From Youhaiella tibetensis (GTDB taxonomy: Bacteria > Pseudomonadota > Alphaproteobacteria > Rhizobiales > Devosiaceae): 64,000 bases of DNA. Shown here one piece after another: positions 34,956 to 45,630 of the stretch. Made by a program: the position numbers and the translations under genes. The DNA lies in contig NZ_CP041690.1 of assembly GCF_008000755.1 (NCBI RefSeq), forward strand, positions 1,799,260-1,863,259, written 5' to 3'. The number at the start of each line of letters is the position of its first letter. The stretch's first letter is position 1. The notes under the pieces are model-generated. The model was given only the letters and a program-made list of their open reading frames with translations, did no database searches and was not told where the DNA came from.

Positions 34956-35831
34956 TCAGGAAGCGGCAGACTGGGCCCGACCAAAGCCGGTCGCGGGCGG
35001 AGGCACGAGATCTTCCTCGGTGTCTTCCTCTGGCATGTCCTCCGAAATGAGCTGAACGAAATCGTCCATCAGCTCGTAGCAGAAGATCACTTCCACTGTG
35101 TCGGGCTCGTAGAAGGCATTGGCTTCCCCGCACCGCTTGGCGCGCAGGGTCACCTTGTTGCGGAGCCCGTAGTGAGACTTGATGTCTTCGGCCACCTGCT
35201 CGAAGACGCCGCTCTTCTTGAAGGCATCGGCTGCAGCGTTGAGCTTGCCGGAAGCGGAATGGTAGGTGATCGTCACCTCCGTCGGCCGGGCATTCTTGCC
35301 CATGAACGGACGCAAAACGCCATCCATGCTCGCTTCGAGCCGGTTCCAGTCATACTCGCACTCGTCCTGGCGATCGGAATCGATGTGGTAGTCGTCCGCG
35401 ATCTTGCCGAAGGCCTGGCGATTGCTGCCCACCATCAGGCAGACGATCTGGAACGCGCGCTGCCGGTCGAGGCTGTGGGAGGCATAGTAGTCGCTGTCAT
35501 CGGGCCTGGGCGTGTAAGCCTTGCCCGTGAGCAGCCAACCATAGGCCGCGTCGGCAATCGCCACATCGGCGGCATGGGTATGCTTCTTGAGAAGGGTGAA
35601 GCTGGCCATGTTGTCGGCAGCGTCCTCCTCGCGCCCCAGCACGGGCAGACCCAATTGGTCGACCAGCAGGTGGCCGACCTCGTGATAGAGGACGAACAAG
35701 GAATTGTTCGCGGCCCATTCGAGCGCTGCCTTGTGCTGCTTGGGCGTGAGGTTTTCCGCGCCCTGCGCCCCGGCCGCAAAGGCAAGAACCATCGAAACTG
35801 CAATTGCCAACCGGCTGGCCCAGGCGATCAT
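34956..35831 (-). CDS. DUF4344 putative zinc metallopeptidase (copy 2)
   Basis: A 291-residue paralog of the next gene downstream. Signal peptide (residues about 1-24, ending GAQG or AQGAE), zinc motif HEVGH (50-54), then LPVLGREEDAAD. The order of shared landmarks (HSLDRQRAFQIVCLMVG, DSDRQDECEY, RCGEANAFY, FCYELM) is the same as in copy 1, so the pair arose by tandem duplication. A short proline- and acid-rich C-terminal tail (EDTEEDLVPPPATG) is unique to this copy. 76 bases separate the two genes. Confidence 0.86.
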   Translation of the reverse strand: MIAWASRLAIAVSMVLAFAAGAQGAENLTPKQHKAALEWAANNSLFVLYHEVGHLLVDQLGLPVLGREEDAADNMASFTLLKKHTHAADVAIADAAYGWLLTGKAYTPRPDDSDYYASHSLDRQRAFQIVCLMVGSNRQAFGKIADDYHIDSDRQDECEYDWNRLEASMDGVLRPFMGKNARPTEVTITYHSASGKLNAAADAFKKSGVFEQVAEDIKSHYGLRNKVTLRAKRCGEANAFYEPDTVEVIFCYELMDDFVQLISEDMPEEDTEEDLVPPPATGFGRAQSAAS

Positions 35832-35887
35832 CTTGTAAAACGGAGCTGGTTAGCGGGCGGCGAGCAAACGATCAATCGCGCCGCCTG

Positions 35888-36340
35888 TCAACTGGCCGGA
35901 AGGGGCGCAATCGGCATGCTCGCCTGATCGGCGATCTCGAAATTGGAATAGAGGAACCCCGGTGCAACCGTGCAGCCGACTAGGGTCCAGTCGCCCAGGC
36001 TGCGCGCTGTCTGCCAGTGGTCCTTGGGCACCACCACGTGCGGGCGTTCGCCCGCGAGGAAGTTATTGCCAAGCAGGTGGGTGCCGGCGGCGAGTCCATC
36101 GGACGACGTCGTCAGACGCATGGGGGCGCCGGCATACCAGTGCCATACCTCGCACGCATCGACCCGGTGCCACTTGGAAACCTCGCCGGCCTCCAGCAGG
36201 TAATAGATCAGCGTCGAGTGGGCCCGGCTGCCCTCGTCCACGCGGTCGATGAAGGTCTGCCGGAACCAGCCGCCTTCGGAATGCGGCTCCAGATTGAGGT
36301 TGTCGATAAGCCACTGCGCCGTGAGTTCGGACACTTGCAT
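35888..36340 (-). CDS. Cupin family protein (DUF985)
   Basis: A 150-residue small beta-barrel protein. LNLEPHSEGGWFRQTF (residues about 15-30) and STLIYYLLEAGEVSKWHRVDACEVWHWYAG (span 42-71) are the DUF985/YML079-type cupin signature; the histidine in KWHRV and nearby polar residues could bind a metal or sugar-like ligand. Function unknown in the family. The ATG at 36338-36340 is used because homology starts there. Confidence 0.88.
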   Translation of the reverse strand: MQVSELTAQWLIDNLNLEPHSEGGWFRQTFIDRVDEGSRAHSTLIYYLLEAGEVSKWHRVDACEVWHWYAGAPMRLTTSSDGLAAGTHLLGNNFLAGERPHVVVPKDHWQTARSLGDWTLVGCTVAPGFLYSNFEIADQASMPIAPLPAS

Positions 36341-36421
36341 CTCCAAAACGTTTCGGCCTTTTAGCCGCCTGCGCTGAGGGGCCAAGCTCTGCCGCGCCGT
36401 AATGGTTAGCGTATGGCTAAA

Positions 36422-38311
36422 TCACCCCTGGGTAAGCTGAGCTTGTTCGAGTTCGGCGCTGATCTCAAGCCAGTGTTCTTCGGTAGCCTCGATTTCCGAC
36501 AGGAAACGCGCCTTGTCCTTGGAAAGAGCGATGATCCGATCCTTGTCGCCGGCGGCAATCTTGGGGTCGGCGAGCAGGCGCTCAGTCTTCTCGAGCTCGG
36601 TACGAAGCCGCCCGATCTTGGTCTCTGCGTCCTGGATGGCCTTGCGCAGCGGGGCGACGGCGGCGCGCCGGGCAGCGGCCTCCTGCTTTTCCTTTTTGCG
36701 GTCGTCCTTGGAGAGCGGGGCTCCGCTCGAGCCGCCACCGTTCTTCGGGTTTCCGCCGGTCAGCATGCGCTGGTAACCGTCCAGGTCGTCGCTGAACTCG
36801 TGAATGGTGCCGCCTTCGGCGATCCAGAGCTTATCCACCGTAGCTTCGACCAGGTGGCGGTCGTGGCTGATGATCAGCACGGCGCCTTCATAGTCGTTGA
36901 GGGCCTGCACCAGCGCGTCGCGGCTGTCGATGTCCAGATGGTTGGTGGGTTCGTCCAGGATCAGCATGCCCGGGCCGCCAAAGGTGATCAGGCCCATCAG
37001 CAGGCGCGCGCGTTCACCGCCCGAGAGGTTCTTGACCAGCGTATCCATGCGGCTGGTCGAAAGCCCCATCTGCGCCACGCGGCTGCGCCGCTTGGCCTCG
37101 CTGTCATAGGGCATGAGGTCGGTGACGTGCTCGAGAGGCGTCTCGTTAGGCCGCAGCTTGTCCATCTGGTGCTGGGCGAAATAGGCGATCTCCAGCCCCT
37201 TGCTCCTGCGCATCTCCCCGCCCATCGGCTTGAGGTCACCTGCCAGAAGCTTGGCGAATGTCGACTTGCCGTTGCCGTTGACGCCGATGAGCGCGATGCG
37301 GTCTTCCGGATCGATACGGTTGGTTATGCGCTTGAGCACGACCTTGTCGCCATAACCCACGGACACGTCCTCGAACGTGATCATCGGCGAAGCCGGTATC
37401 TTCTTGGGGTTCTCGAAGCTGAAAGGCGAGGAGTGCTCGTCGAACATCGCCGCCGGCGGCCTGAGCTTAGCGATCATCTTGACGCGCGCCTGGGCCTGTT
37501 TCGCCTTGGTGGCCTTGGCCTTGAAGCGGTCGACGAAGCTCTGCAGGTGCGCAATCTGCGCCAACGTCTTTTCGCGCGACTTGTTGTTGAGCTCCATCTG
37601 CATGCGGCGCGTGGTCTCGAACGTGTCGTAGTTGCCCTTGTAGAAGGTCAGCTTGCCGTGCTCGAGATGGATGATCGAGTTGACCGCCTTGTTGAGCAGG
37701 TCGCGATCGTGGCTGATCATGAAGACGGTGTAGGGATAGGTGGCCAGGTATTTTTCCAGCCACAGCGTGCCTTCAAGGTCGAGATAGTTGGTCGGCTCGT
37801 CGAGCAGCAGCAGGTCGGGCTGGCTGAACAGCACGCCGGCCAGCGCCACGCGCATGCGCCAGCCACCCGAGAGTTCGGAAGTGGGCGCGTGCTGGCGGTC
37901 GTACTCGAAGCCTAATCCCTTGAGGATCGTGGAGGCGCGCCCTTCGGCGGTGTGGGCGTCGATATCGGCGAGGCGCGTGTGGATTTCCGCGATCCGGTGG
38001 GCGTCGTGCGCCGTCTCGGCTTCCTTGAGAAGCGCCGCGCGCTCGGTGTCGGCCGCCATCACCGTCTCGAGCACGGAGAGACTCGTGGCCGGCGCCTCCT
38101 GGGCCACGCCCCCGATCCGCGCCTTCTTCTGTACCTCGACGCTGCCGGAGTCCGGCGCGATCTGGCCCTGGATCAGGTGGAACAGGGTCGTCTTGCCCGA
38201 CCCGTTCTTGCCCACGAAACCGGTCTTTGACCCAGTCGGCAGCACGACCGATGCGTTGTCGAACAGCACGCGGCCCTGGATGCGATAGGTGAGATTGGTG
38301 ATCGTAAGCAT
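36422..38311 (-). CDS. ABC-F family ATPase (Uup/YheS group)
   Basis: A 629-residue soluble protein with two ABC domains and no membrane helices. Domain 1: Walker A GKNGSGKTT (residues about 34-42), LSGGWRMRV, LLLDEPTNYLD. Domain 2: GVNGNGKST, LSGGERARL, LILDEPTNHLD. Between them is the charged linker (TRRMQMELNNKSREKTLAQI) that reaches the ribosomal P-site in ABC-F translation factors; a coiled C-terminal tail follows residue 525. The exact subgroup (YheS-like is my best guess) decides whether it is a translation or antibiotic-protection factor. Confidence 0.92.
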   Translation of the reverse strand: MLTITNLTYRIQGRVLFDNASVVLPTGSKTGFVGKNGSGKTTLFHLIQGQIAPDSGSVEVQKKARIGGVAQEAPATSLSVLETVMAADTERAALLKEAETAHDAHRIAEIHTRLADIDAHTAEGRASTILKGLGFEYDRQHAPTSELSGGWRMRVALAGVLFSQPDLLLLDEPTNYLDLEGTLWLEKYLATYPYTVFMISHDRDLLNKAVNSIIHLEHGKLTFYKGNYDTFETTRRMQMELNNKSREKTLAQIAHLQSFVDRFKAKATKAKQAQARVKMIAKLRPPAAMFDEHSSPFSFENPKKIPASPMITFEDVSVGYGDKVVLKRITNRIDPEDRIALIGVNGNGKSTFAKLLAGDLKPMGGEMRRSKGLEIAYFAQHQMDKLRPNETPLEHVTDLMPYDSEAKRRSRVAQMGLSTSRMDTLVKNLSGGERARLLMGLITFGGPGMLILDEPTNHLDIDSRDALVQALNDYEGAVLIISHDRHLVEATVDKLWIAEGGTIHEFSDDLDGYQRMLTGGNPKNGGGSSGAPLSKDDRKKEKQEAAARRAAVAPLRKAIQDAETKIGRLRTELEKTERLLADPKIAAGDKDRIIALSKDKARFLSEIEATEEHWLEISAELEQAQLTQG

Positions 38312-38437
38312 GATGAGGCACTTCCTTGGAAGGCCGTCAGATAAGGGCTGGGACCCGGATTGGCAACCGCGGATGCTCGGCGCAACCTTGACATGCCGAT
38401 CCCGCCGATGCCCTCATCCCACAAATGGGGGGCTCCA

Positions 38438-39232
38438 ATGTCATCGATCACCGCGACGGGCAGACAATACGCCGACAGCGAAAAGCTGGCGGCCCGGGCA
38501 CGGCTGAACGGCAAACACACCATCGCCGAAATGGCCTGGTTCCCCTGGGTGCTGCAGCAATTGCCGCTACGCCTAGGCGATCGCGTGCTCGACATCGGTT
38601 GCGGGCCCGGCTGGTTCTGGCAGGAGATGAGCGACGCCTTGCCCCGGAACCTTGATCTGGTGCTGGCCGACGCCTCGGCGGGCATGGTCTCGGAAGCCGA
38701 GGAACGGACGCGGGGCCTGCCGGTCAACAGCGTGACCACGCGCCAGGCCGACGCCATGTCCATGCCGTTCGAGGACGCGAGCTTCGATGTGGTCCTGGCC
38801 ATGCATATGCTCTACCACGTCCCGGATCAGGCCAAGGCGATCGCCGAGATGTTTCGGGTGCTTCGGCCCGGCGGCGTCCTTGCCGTAACCACCAATGGCC
38901 GGGAAAACATGCGCGAGCTTTATGCGCTGACGACGGTTCTGGGCAGCCCCGAACTCGATCCCTCCGGCGTTGCCTTCGGATTCGAGACGGCAGAGCGGCT
39001 GCTGGGTGATCAGTTTGGCAATGTCGAACTCCGCCGCTATCCGTCGCGCCTGCATGTGACCGATCCGGAGGACGTCTTCATGGCGCTGACCTCCTATCCG
39101 CCGGGTGACGGCGCCGACGAGCAGACGCTCGAGGCCTTTCGCCAGCGGATCGATGCCGCCTTCGAGAAGGGGGGCGGCGTCCTGGTCTCCGAGAAGGAAA
39201 CGGGCGTCTTCATCAGCACCAGGCCGCGTTGA
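38438..39232 (+). CDS. Class I SAM-dependent methyltransferase
   Basis: A 264-residue methyltransferase. SAM motif I is VLDIGCGPGWFW (residues about 49-60); the acidic end of strand 2 is LVLADAS, and post-I motifs MSMPFEDASFDVVLAMHMLYH and RVLRPGGVLAV follow. ATG 38438 has GGGGGG-type purine-rich DNA upstream; a longer frame from 38360 lacks support. UbiE-like fold, but the substrate cannot be named. It stands alone between the ABC-F gene and ndk. Confidence 0.85.
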   Translation: MSSITATGRQYADSEKLAARARLNGKHTIAEMAWFPWVLQQLPLRLGDRVLDIGCGPGWFWQEMSDALPRNLDLVLADASAGMVSEAEERTRGLPVNSVTTRQADAMSMPFEDASFDVVLAMHMLYHVPDQAKAIAEMFRVLRPGGVLAVTTNGRENMRELYALTTVLGSPELDPSGVAFGFETAERLLGDQFGNVELRRYPSRLHVTDPEDVFMALTSYPPGDGADEQTLEAFRQRIDAAFEKGGGVLVSEKETGVFISTRPR

Positions 39233-39358
39233 TCGTACCGACGCCACCCTGGATCGGGCGCGTGTGACATAGCTGCACTGCGCCTGCCGTCTTGCGCCCG
39301 TCACGACCTGACGCTAAAAGGCGCGACCTTTTCCAAAAAATCCGTCAAGGACCAAGCA

Positions 39359-39780
39359 ATGGCTCTCGAGCGCACCCTTTCGATCATCAAGCCCGATGCG
39401 ACCCGCCGTAACCTGACCGGCAAGATCGTCGCCAAGTTCGAGGAAGCTGGCCTGCGCGTCGTCGCTTCCAAGCGCATCCACCTGTCCCCGCCCAGGCCGG
39501 CGCCTTCTACGCCGTCCACAAGGAACGTCCGTTCTACGGCGAGCTGGTTGCCCAGATGAGCGCCGAGCCGGTGGTCGTGCAGGTCCTGGAAGGCGAAGGC
39601 GCCATCCTCAAGAACCGTGAAGTCATGGGCGCCACCAACCCGGCCAACGCTGCCGAAGGCACCATCCGCAAGGAATTCGCCCTCTCGATCGGCGAGAACT
39701 CGGTCCACGGCTCGGACGCTCCCGAGACCGCTGCCCAGGAAATCAAGTTCTTCTTCTCCGATCTCGAGATCGTCGGCTGA
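39359..39780 (+). pseudogene. ndk: Nucleoside diphosphate kinase with a one-base frameshift
   Basis: Ndk transfers gamma-phosphate between nucleotides. The first frame ([21 protein letters not shown]) runs to HLSP and then goes out of frame; the second carries [21 protein letters not shown] and the active-site region [10 protein letters not shown]. The two frames meet at 39486-39493 (CCCCGCCC), where one G appears to be missing; adding it back gives 423 bases, 140 residues, exactly the family length. Either a sequencing or assembly error or a recent inactivation. Everything else, including the terminator, is intact. Confidence 0.9.
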
Positions 39781-39804
39781 TTTCAGCCCCCGTACGAATT
39801 GCAG

Positions 39805-39830
39805 AAGGCCGCCTTCGGGCGGCCTTTTAG
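39805..39830 (+). terminator. Intrinsic terminator after ndk
   Basis: AAGGCCGCC (39805-39813), TTCG tetraloop, GGCGGCCTT (39818-39826), then TT. A perfect 9-bp stem with a very stable UUCG-type loop, 25 bases after the ndk stop. Confidence 0.85.
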
Positions 39831-39887
39831 TTTGCCTATATGGCCCCCTAGGGCGCAATCTGGCGCCTCCCAAGTGAAAGACCTCTC

Positions 39888-41770
<1,883 letters not shown>

Positions 41771-41774
<4 letters not shown>

Positions 41775-42583
41775 TTCCGTCCCTCGTCGGGAATGTTGAG
41801 GATGTGCCCGCACGCCTTGCAATGCACGGCGTCGGGCTCATGACGCTGCAAACCGCATTGCGGGCAGGGGAACTGCACCTTGAACGGCCGGAATACCTGC
41901 TGGGCCAGTCGTACGAAGAGCGATATGCCGATGATCATCACCACGATCGACGTCACGCGGCCCAGGGGGCCGGGCAGCGTGATGTCGCCGAACCCTGTGG
42001 TGGTGATGGTGGTCACGGTGAAGTAGAGCGCGTCCAGGTACCCGTCGATACCGGAGCCGGGCTTGTAGAAGAACGTGTAGATAAACCCGGCGACCACGAA
42101 GAGGAACGTCACCAAGTTCGTGACGGCCTTGCCGGTATCCTCGTAGCGCTCGAGCCCGTGTCGCTTGAGCGGCTTCCAGATGACCCGGCTCTGCGAGAGC
42201 GTCCACAGGCGCAGGACGCGCAGGAACCCGAAATTGCCCAGTGAGGGCACGAGCAGGGTCGCCAGGATCACGAAATCAACCCAGTTTGACGGTTGCCGGA
42301 ACCAGCGGGGCACGTCCGTCGAGGCGAGCGCACGCGCCACGAGGTCGGCCAGCATCAGGGCCGCCACCGAATAGTCGATGTAGAGGAACCAGGGCGTGTC
42401 CTTGATCAGCGGCGTGGCGATGAAGAAGGCCAGGATCGCCACATCCACGATGAGCACCGAAAACTGGAAGCGGATCGCGACCCGCGAACTGCCGTGATAG
42501 AGCAGCCGCAGCTTGTCGCGCAGGTTTTGGAACTCGCCTTGTGCGGGTTCACGGGACTTGGCTTCCTTGCCGCCTCGGGCCAT
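41771..42583 (-). CDS. Voltage-gated-type potassium channel with C-terminal zinc ribbon
   Basis: A 270-residue ion channel subunit. Six predicted helices span residues about 38-235; S4 carries spaced arginines (GFLRVLRLWTLSQSRVIW). The pore loop YFTVTTITTTGFGDITLPG contains the TTGFGD selectivity filter for K+. After S6 a short zinc ribbon follows: CPQCGLQRHEPDAVHCKACG (about 241-260) with two CxxC pairs. Charged N-terminus. Whether it is truly voltage gated cannot be told from the sequence. Confidence 0.88.
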
Positions 42584-42667
42584 TCGGCACCTCCTCTAGA
42601 GTGAACCCGATGTTAACGGCGCCCGGTTAATTTGGCGCTTCCCTCATCTCCCAAGGGGAAGTCCGAC

Positions 42668-43129
42668 ATGTGGCCGAAACTCGTTTCGCTTACGGCAACC
42701 ATGATCGCGGCATCGGCCCTTTCCGGCTGCAGCATGTTCTCCATGTTCGGCAGCTGGGGCTATACCGCCACCAATCCGCGTGAATGCCTGATGCGCGCCA
42801 TGTATTTCGAATCCAACCGCTCCAGCGCCGAAGGCATGCTGGCGGTGGGAACCGTGGTGATGAACCGGCTCAATTCGCCACAATACCCCAAGACGATCTG
42901 CGGCGTGGTCGGCCAGAAGAACCAGTTCGCCGAGGGTGTACTGAACCGGCCCATGAGTGACGCCTCGGTTGCCCTGGTCGCCGAGATGGCCGACCGGGTG
43001 ATGGCAGGCGAGCGCCATCCGGGCGTGGGTAACGCACAGTTCTTTCACACGGCCGGGCTGACGTTCCCCTACAACAACATGCACTACGTGCTCGTTGCCG
43101 GTGGAAACGCGTTCTACGAGAAATATTGA
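42668..43129 (+). CDS. SleB-type cell wall hydrolase, predicted lipoprotein
   Basis: A 153-residue protein of the hydrolase_2 (SleB/CwlJ) family. Signal with lipobox LSGC (C20); the catalytic domain contains CLMRAMYFESNRSSAEGMLAVG with the conserved glutamate, VVMNRLNSPQYPKTICGVV and NAQFFHTAGLTFP. Probably cleaves peptidoglycan near the membrane in growth or remodelling; Gram-negative members are not tied to spores. ATG 42668 is chosen over an upstream frame because it begins the signal peptide. Confidence 0.88.
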   Translation: MWPKLVSLTATMIAASALSGCSMFSMFGSWGYTATNPRECLMRAMYFESNRSSAEGMLAVGTVVMNRLNSPQYPKTICGVVGQKNQFAEGVLNRPMSDASVALVAEMADRVMAGERHPGVGNAQFFHTAGLTFPYNNMHYVLVAGGNAFYEKY

Positions 43130-43269
43130 CTTTTCAGCAGCTTGTGGCGGATTGGTCGACGCTCGTCCGCTATCGTTCCGCTAACGTGGATGGTATTCCC
43201 AATCCTCAATATGCGGAACGGCAATTCCCAACGCTGGCAACATGGGCTCGTTAACGCGAGGGGATTCCC

Positions 43270-44187
43270 ATGTCTGCCAAAACCATTGCGCTTTATGCCT
43301 TTACCGCCGTCCTGGCTGCTCCAGGCGCCGCCTATGCGGTCGATCAGGTCCAGATAGGGGACCAGAAGGTTTTTCCGGAGAGCATTACCTCGACTGCCGA
43401 CGGCACCCTTTACGCCGGCAGTATGCCGCTCGGCCAGGTTTTCAAGGCTGCGCCCGGCGCCGAAACGACCGAACTGCTGATCGATAGGCCAACCGAAGGG
43501 CCGGCCGCCGTGCTCGGCGTCTATGCCGACGAGGCCGCCAAGACGCTGTGGGTCTGCTATTCGGACCCCGCAGCCTTCAGCGGCAGCCCCGATGCCGCCC
43601 CGGCCCAAGTCAAGGCCTATGATCTCGGTACGGCCGATCTCAAGGCCAGCTACAACCTTGAGAAGGGCAGCTTCTGCAACGACATCGCTACGACCGCCGA
43701 TGGAGCCGCCTATGTGGCGGACACCACGAACGGCAGCGTGATGCGGCTCAAGCCGGGCGCTGACGCACTCGACGTCTGGGTGAAAGATGCCGCGCTCGCA
43801 GGTGTCGATGGCCTCTCCTTCGGCCCGGATGGCGCGCTCTACGTCAACAGCGTGACCACCGGCAAGCTCTTCCGCATCACCATGGGCGCCGATGGCGCGG
43901 CGGGCGCCATCACCGAGCTGACGCTTTCCGAGCCCCTCAAGGGCCCCGACGGCATGCGCTTCGGCGATGATGGCAAGCTCTATGTCGCACAGAACGGGGC
44001 AGGGCGCGTCGATGCCGTGACCATCGATGGCGACACCGCTACCGTGAGCAAGCTCAAGGATGGCTTCGACATGCCCACCGCGGTCACCAAGGTTGGCGAT
44101 ACCCTCTGGGTGCTGGAAGCCAAGTTCAGCAAGATGCAGGAAGCCGATCCGGGGCTGTTCTACGCCTACGCCGTCAAGCTCCAGTAA
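43270..44187 (+). CDS. Periplasmic SMP-30/gluconolactonase-like beta-propeller protein
   Basis: A 305-residue exported protein; signal peptide about residues 1-23, ending AAYA. The rest is built of repeated blades of the type ITSTADGTLYAGS, DIATTADGAAYVADT, GLSFGPDGALYVNS and GMRFGDDGKLYVAQ, typical of SMP-30/NHL-like six-bladed propellers. Metal-binding residues expected of true lactonases could not be placed with confidence, so enzymatic activity is unsure. A strong GC hairpin follows the stop. Confidence 0.75.
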   Translation: MSAKTIALYAFTAVLAAPGAAYAVDQVQIGDQKVFPESITSTADGTLYAGSMPLGQVFKAAPGAETTELLIDRPTEGPAAVLGVYADEAAKTLWVCYSDPAAFSGSPDAAPAQVKAYDLGTADLKASYNLEKGSFCNDIATTADGAAYVADTTNGSVMRLKPGADALDVWVKDAALAGVDGLSFGPDGALYVNSVTTGKLFRITMGADGAAGAITELTLSEPLKGPDGMRFGDDGKLYVAQNGAGRVDAVTIDGDTATVSKLKDGFDMPTAVTKVGDTLWVLEAKFSKMQEADPGLFYAYAVKLQ

Positions 44188-44195
44188 TTGCGCTC

Positions 44196-44217
44196 GGGGC
44201 GCCGCCCGCGGCGCCCC
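44196..44217 (+). terminator. GC hairpin after the beta-propeller gene
   Basis: GGGGCGCCGC (44196-44205) and GCGGCGCCCC (44208-44217), a 10-bp perfect inverted repeat starting 8 bases after the stop; the innermost pair would open to form a loop. No long T run follows. It separates this gene from the riboswitch-controlled transcript. Confidence 0.55.
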
Positions 44218-44254
44218 CTTGCCACCTGCACTTCGTCAGCCTAGATAGGCGGCA

Positions 44255-44304
44255 CAGGGACGACCCTGGGCGCGTCGCGCTTTCCCCTGCTGGGACGACC
44301 CAGC
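44255..44304 (+). ncRNA. Guanidine-II (mini-ykkC) riboswitch
   Basis: Two tandem hairpins with identical ACGA loops: CAGGG-ACGA-CCCTG (44255-44268) and GCTGGG-ACGA-CCCAGC (44289-44304), joined by a 20-base linker. Two GC-stem hairpins with ACGR loops are the definition of the mini-ykkC motif, now known as the guanidine-II riboswitch. It lies 74 bases upstream of the ATG of a Gdx/SugE exporter, the classical target. Guanidine binding should raise exporter synthesis, probably by freeing the ribosome site (AAGGAG near 44367). Confidence 0.9.
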
Positions 44305-44378
44305 TTCATGGGTCATTTTCGGGTTGCTGGCCAAGGCCTCTCCAACCGAAGTGACCTCCCGAAGCTAAGGAGTCCTTC

Positions 44379-44693
44379 ATGGCCTGGATCTATCTCTTCG
44401 TCGCCGGCCTGCTCGAAATCGGCTGGGCGATCGGCCTCAAGTACACAGACGGCTTTACGCGCATCGTGCCCACGACACTGACCATCGCCTCGATGGTTGC
44501 CAGCGTCCTGCTGCTTGGGCTGGCGCTTCGCGAACTTCCTGTCGGTACCGGCTACGCCGTCTGGACTGGAATTGGAACGGTCGGCACCGCAATTCTGGGC
44601 ATCGCGCTTTTCGGCGAACCGGCTACCGCGGCGCGCCTCGCCTGCATTGCCCTCATTGTTTCGGGGATTGCCGGCCTCAAATTCCTGGCGTGA
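44379..44693 (+). CDS. gdx: Guanidinium exporter Gdx/SugE (SMR family)
   Basis: A 104-residue four-helix small multidrug resistance protein that works as an antiparallel dimer, exporting guanidinium in exchange for protons. The essential glutamate is E13 in [12 protein letters not shown]; the [11 protein letters not shown] stretch marks the SugE/Gdx branch rather than EmrE. A guanidine-II riboswitch in the leader backs this function strongly. Ribosome site AAGGAG lies a suitable distance from the ATG. Confidence 0.95.
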   Translation: MAWIYLFVAGLLEIGWAIGLKYTDGFTRIVPTTLTIASMVASVLLLGLALRELPVGTGYAVWTGIGTVGTAILGIALFGEPATAARLACIALIVSGIAGLKFLA

Positions 44694-44947
44694 AAGCGAT
44701 TCAATTCCAGAGACTTACGCGCGCCGCCGGAATCGAATCCTCAGCGCGTTGATTCTCCTCCTGAGGTAAACCTGGGGTGTTGCACAAACTCCCGGGTTCC
44801 CTCGATTGTGGCGGAATCGCGAAAAAGTTAGGTGCGCGATCTCCTGTCTCCTGTATTCCTTGTTTGTTCGCGGCCGTTTGGGGGCGTCGAACGCACATAA
44901 CTTTTCGCCGGTATGCGTCACCCGGTCTTTGGATCAGGAGATAATTC

Positions 44948-45568
44948 GTGCCTATCAAATGGCAGGAAGTGGCAGTTGTGCTGTCCATCGTTTTCGCGCT
45001 TGTCGTCGGCAAGTATTTGCCCTTCGTGAACCAGCTTCCGCTGGCGCGCGTGACCGGCATCGTGTGCTTTTCCTATGCGATCTTCCTTTCCCTCCGGCTG
45101 CTCCAGGCCGACGACGCGGTGCGTCTGGGCGAATGGACCGAGCTGCGTCCCTCGCTGCTCGAGAAGTCGGGGGCGCTCTTCATGGCGGTCTTTTCGGCAA
45201 TGATCGTCTACGCGATGCTGTTCGTCGATCGCGGCCACACCGCCTCACAGCAGATGTTGTTCTACGTCACCCTCGCCGTCATCTTCGGGGCAGGGGCGCT
45301 GGCGGTGCTTGCCAGCTCGATCTTCACCAAAGTCCGCTGGAACCAGCACCACATCGAGCATCGCTCGAGCTTCGGCAAGCGCACAACCATCGCCTGGCAT
45401 GATGTCGCCGGTGTCACCACGGAGTGGCGCGGGATCACCATCCACACCGCCCAGGGCGCCAAGGTGCGGTTTTCGCCGTTCCAGGCAGGAGCCACGCAAC
45501 TGGCTCGGCGCGCAGAGCATACCGCACGCAGGAACGCGGCGGCCGCGTCGGTCGATAGGGCTTCATAA
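44948..45568 (+). CDS. Membrane protein with PH-like C-terminal domain, unknown function
   Basis: A 206-residue protein with GTG start at 44948, preceded by TCAGGAGA. Four hydrophobic segments (about residues 7-24, 32-49, 74-91 and 101-122) are followed by a soluble domain with IEHRSSFGKRTTIAWHDVAG and ITIHTAQGAKVRFS, resembling the short strands of bacterial PH domains. Function unknown. The 254-base gap 44694-44947 before it holds no recognisable RNA or gene. Confidence 0.72.
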   Translation: MPIKWQEVAVVLSIVFALVVGKYLPFVNQLPLARVTGIVCFSYAIFLSLRLLQADDAVRLGEWTELRPSLLEKSGALFMAVFSAMIVYAMLFVDRGHTASQQMLFYVTLAVIFGAGALAVLASSIFTKVRWNQHHIEHRSSFGKRTTIAWHDVAGVTTEWRGITIHTAQGAKVRFSPFQAGATQLARRAEHTARRNAAAASVDRAS

Positions 45569-45630
45569 GCACTGGTCACGCCGGGTGCCGAGGCTTAGTT
45601 TGGGGGCGGATTCAACCGCTCCCGACTCTG

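Noticed and set aside
34082-35831. The two DUF4344 genes as one gene split by a frameshift
   Set aside because: Each has its own signal peptide, zinc motif and full set of cysteines, so they are complete duplicates.
39359-39559. The two halves of ndk as separate functional genes
   Set aside because: Neither half has all the catalytic parts, and together they give the exact family length with one base restored.
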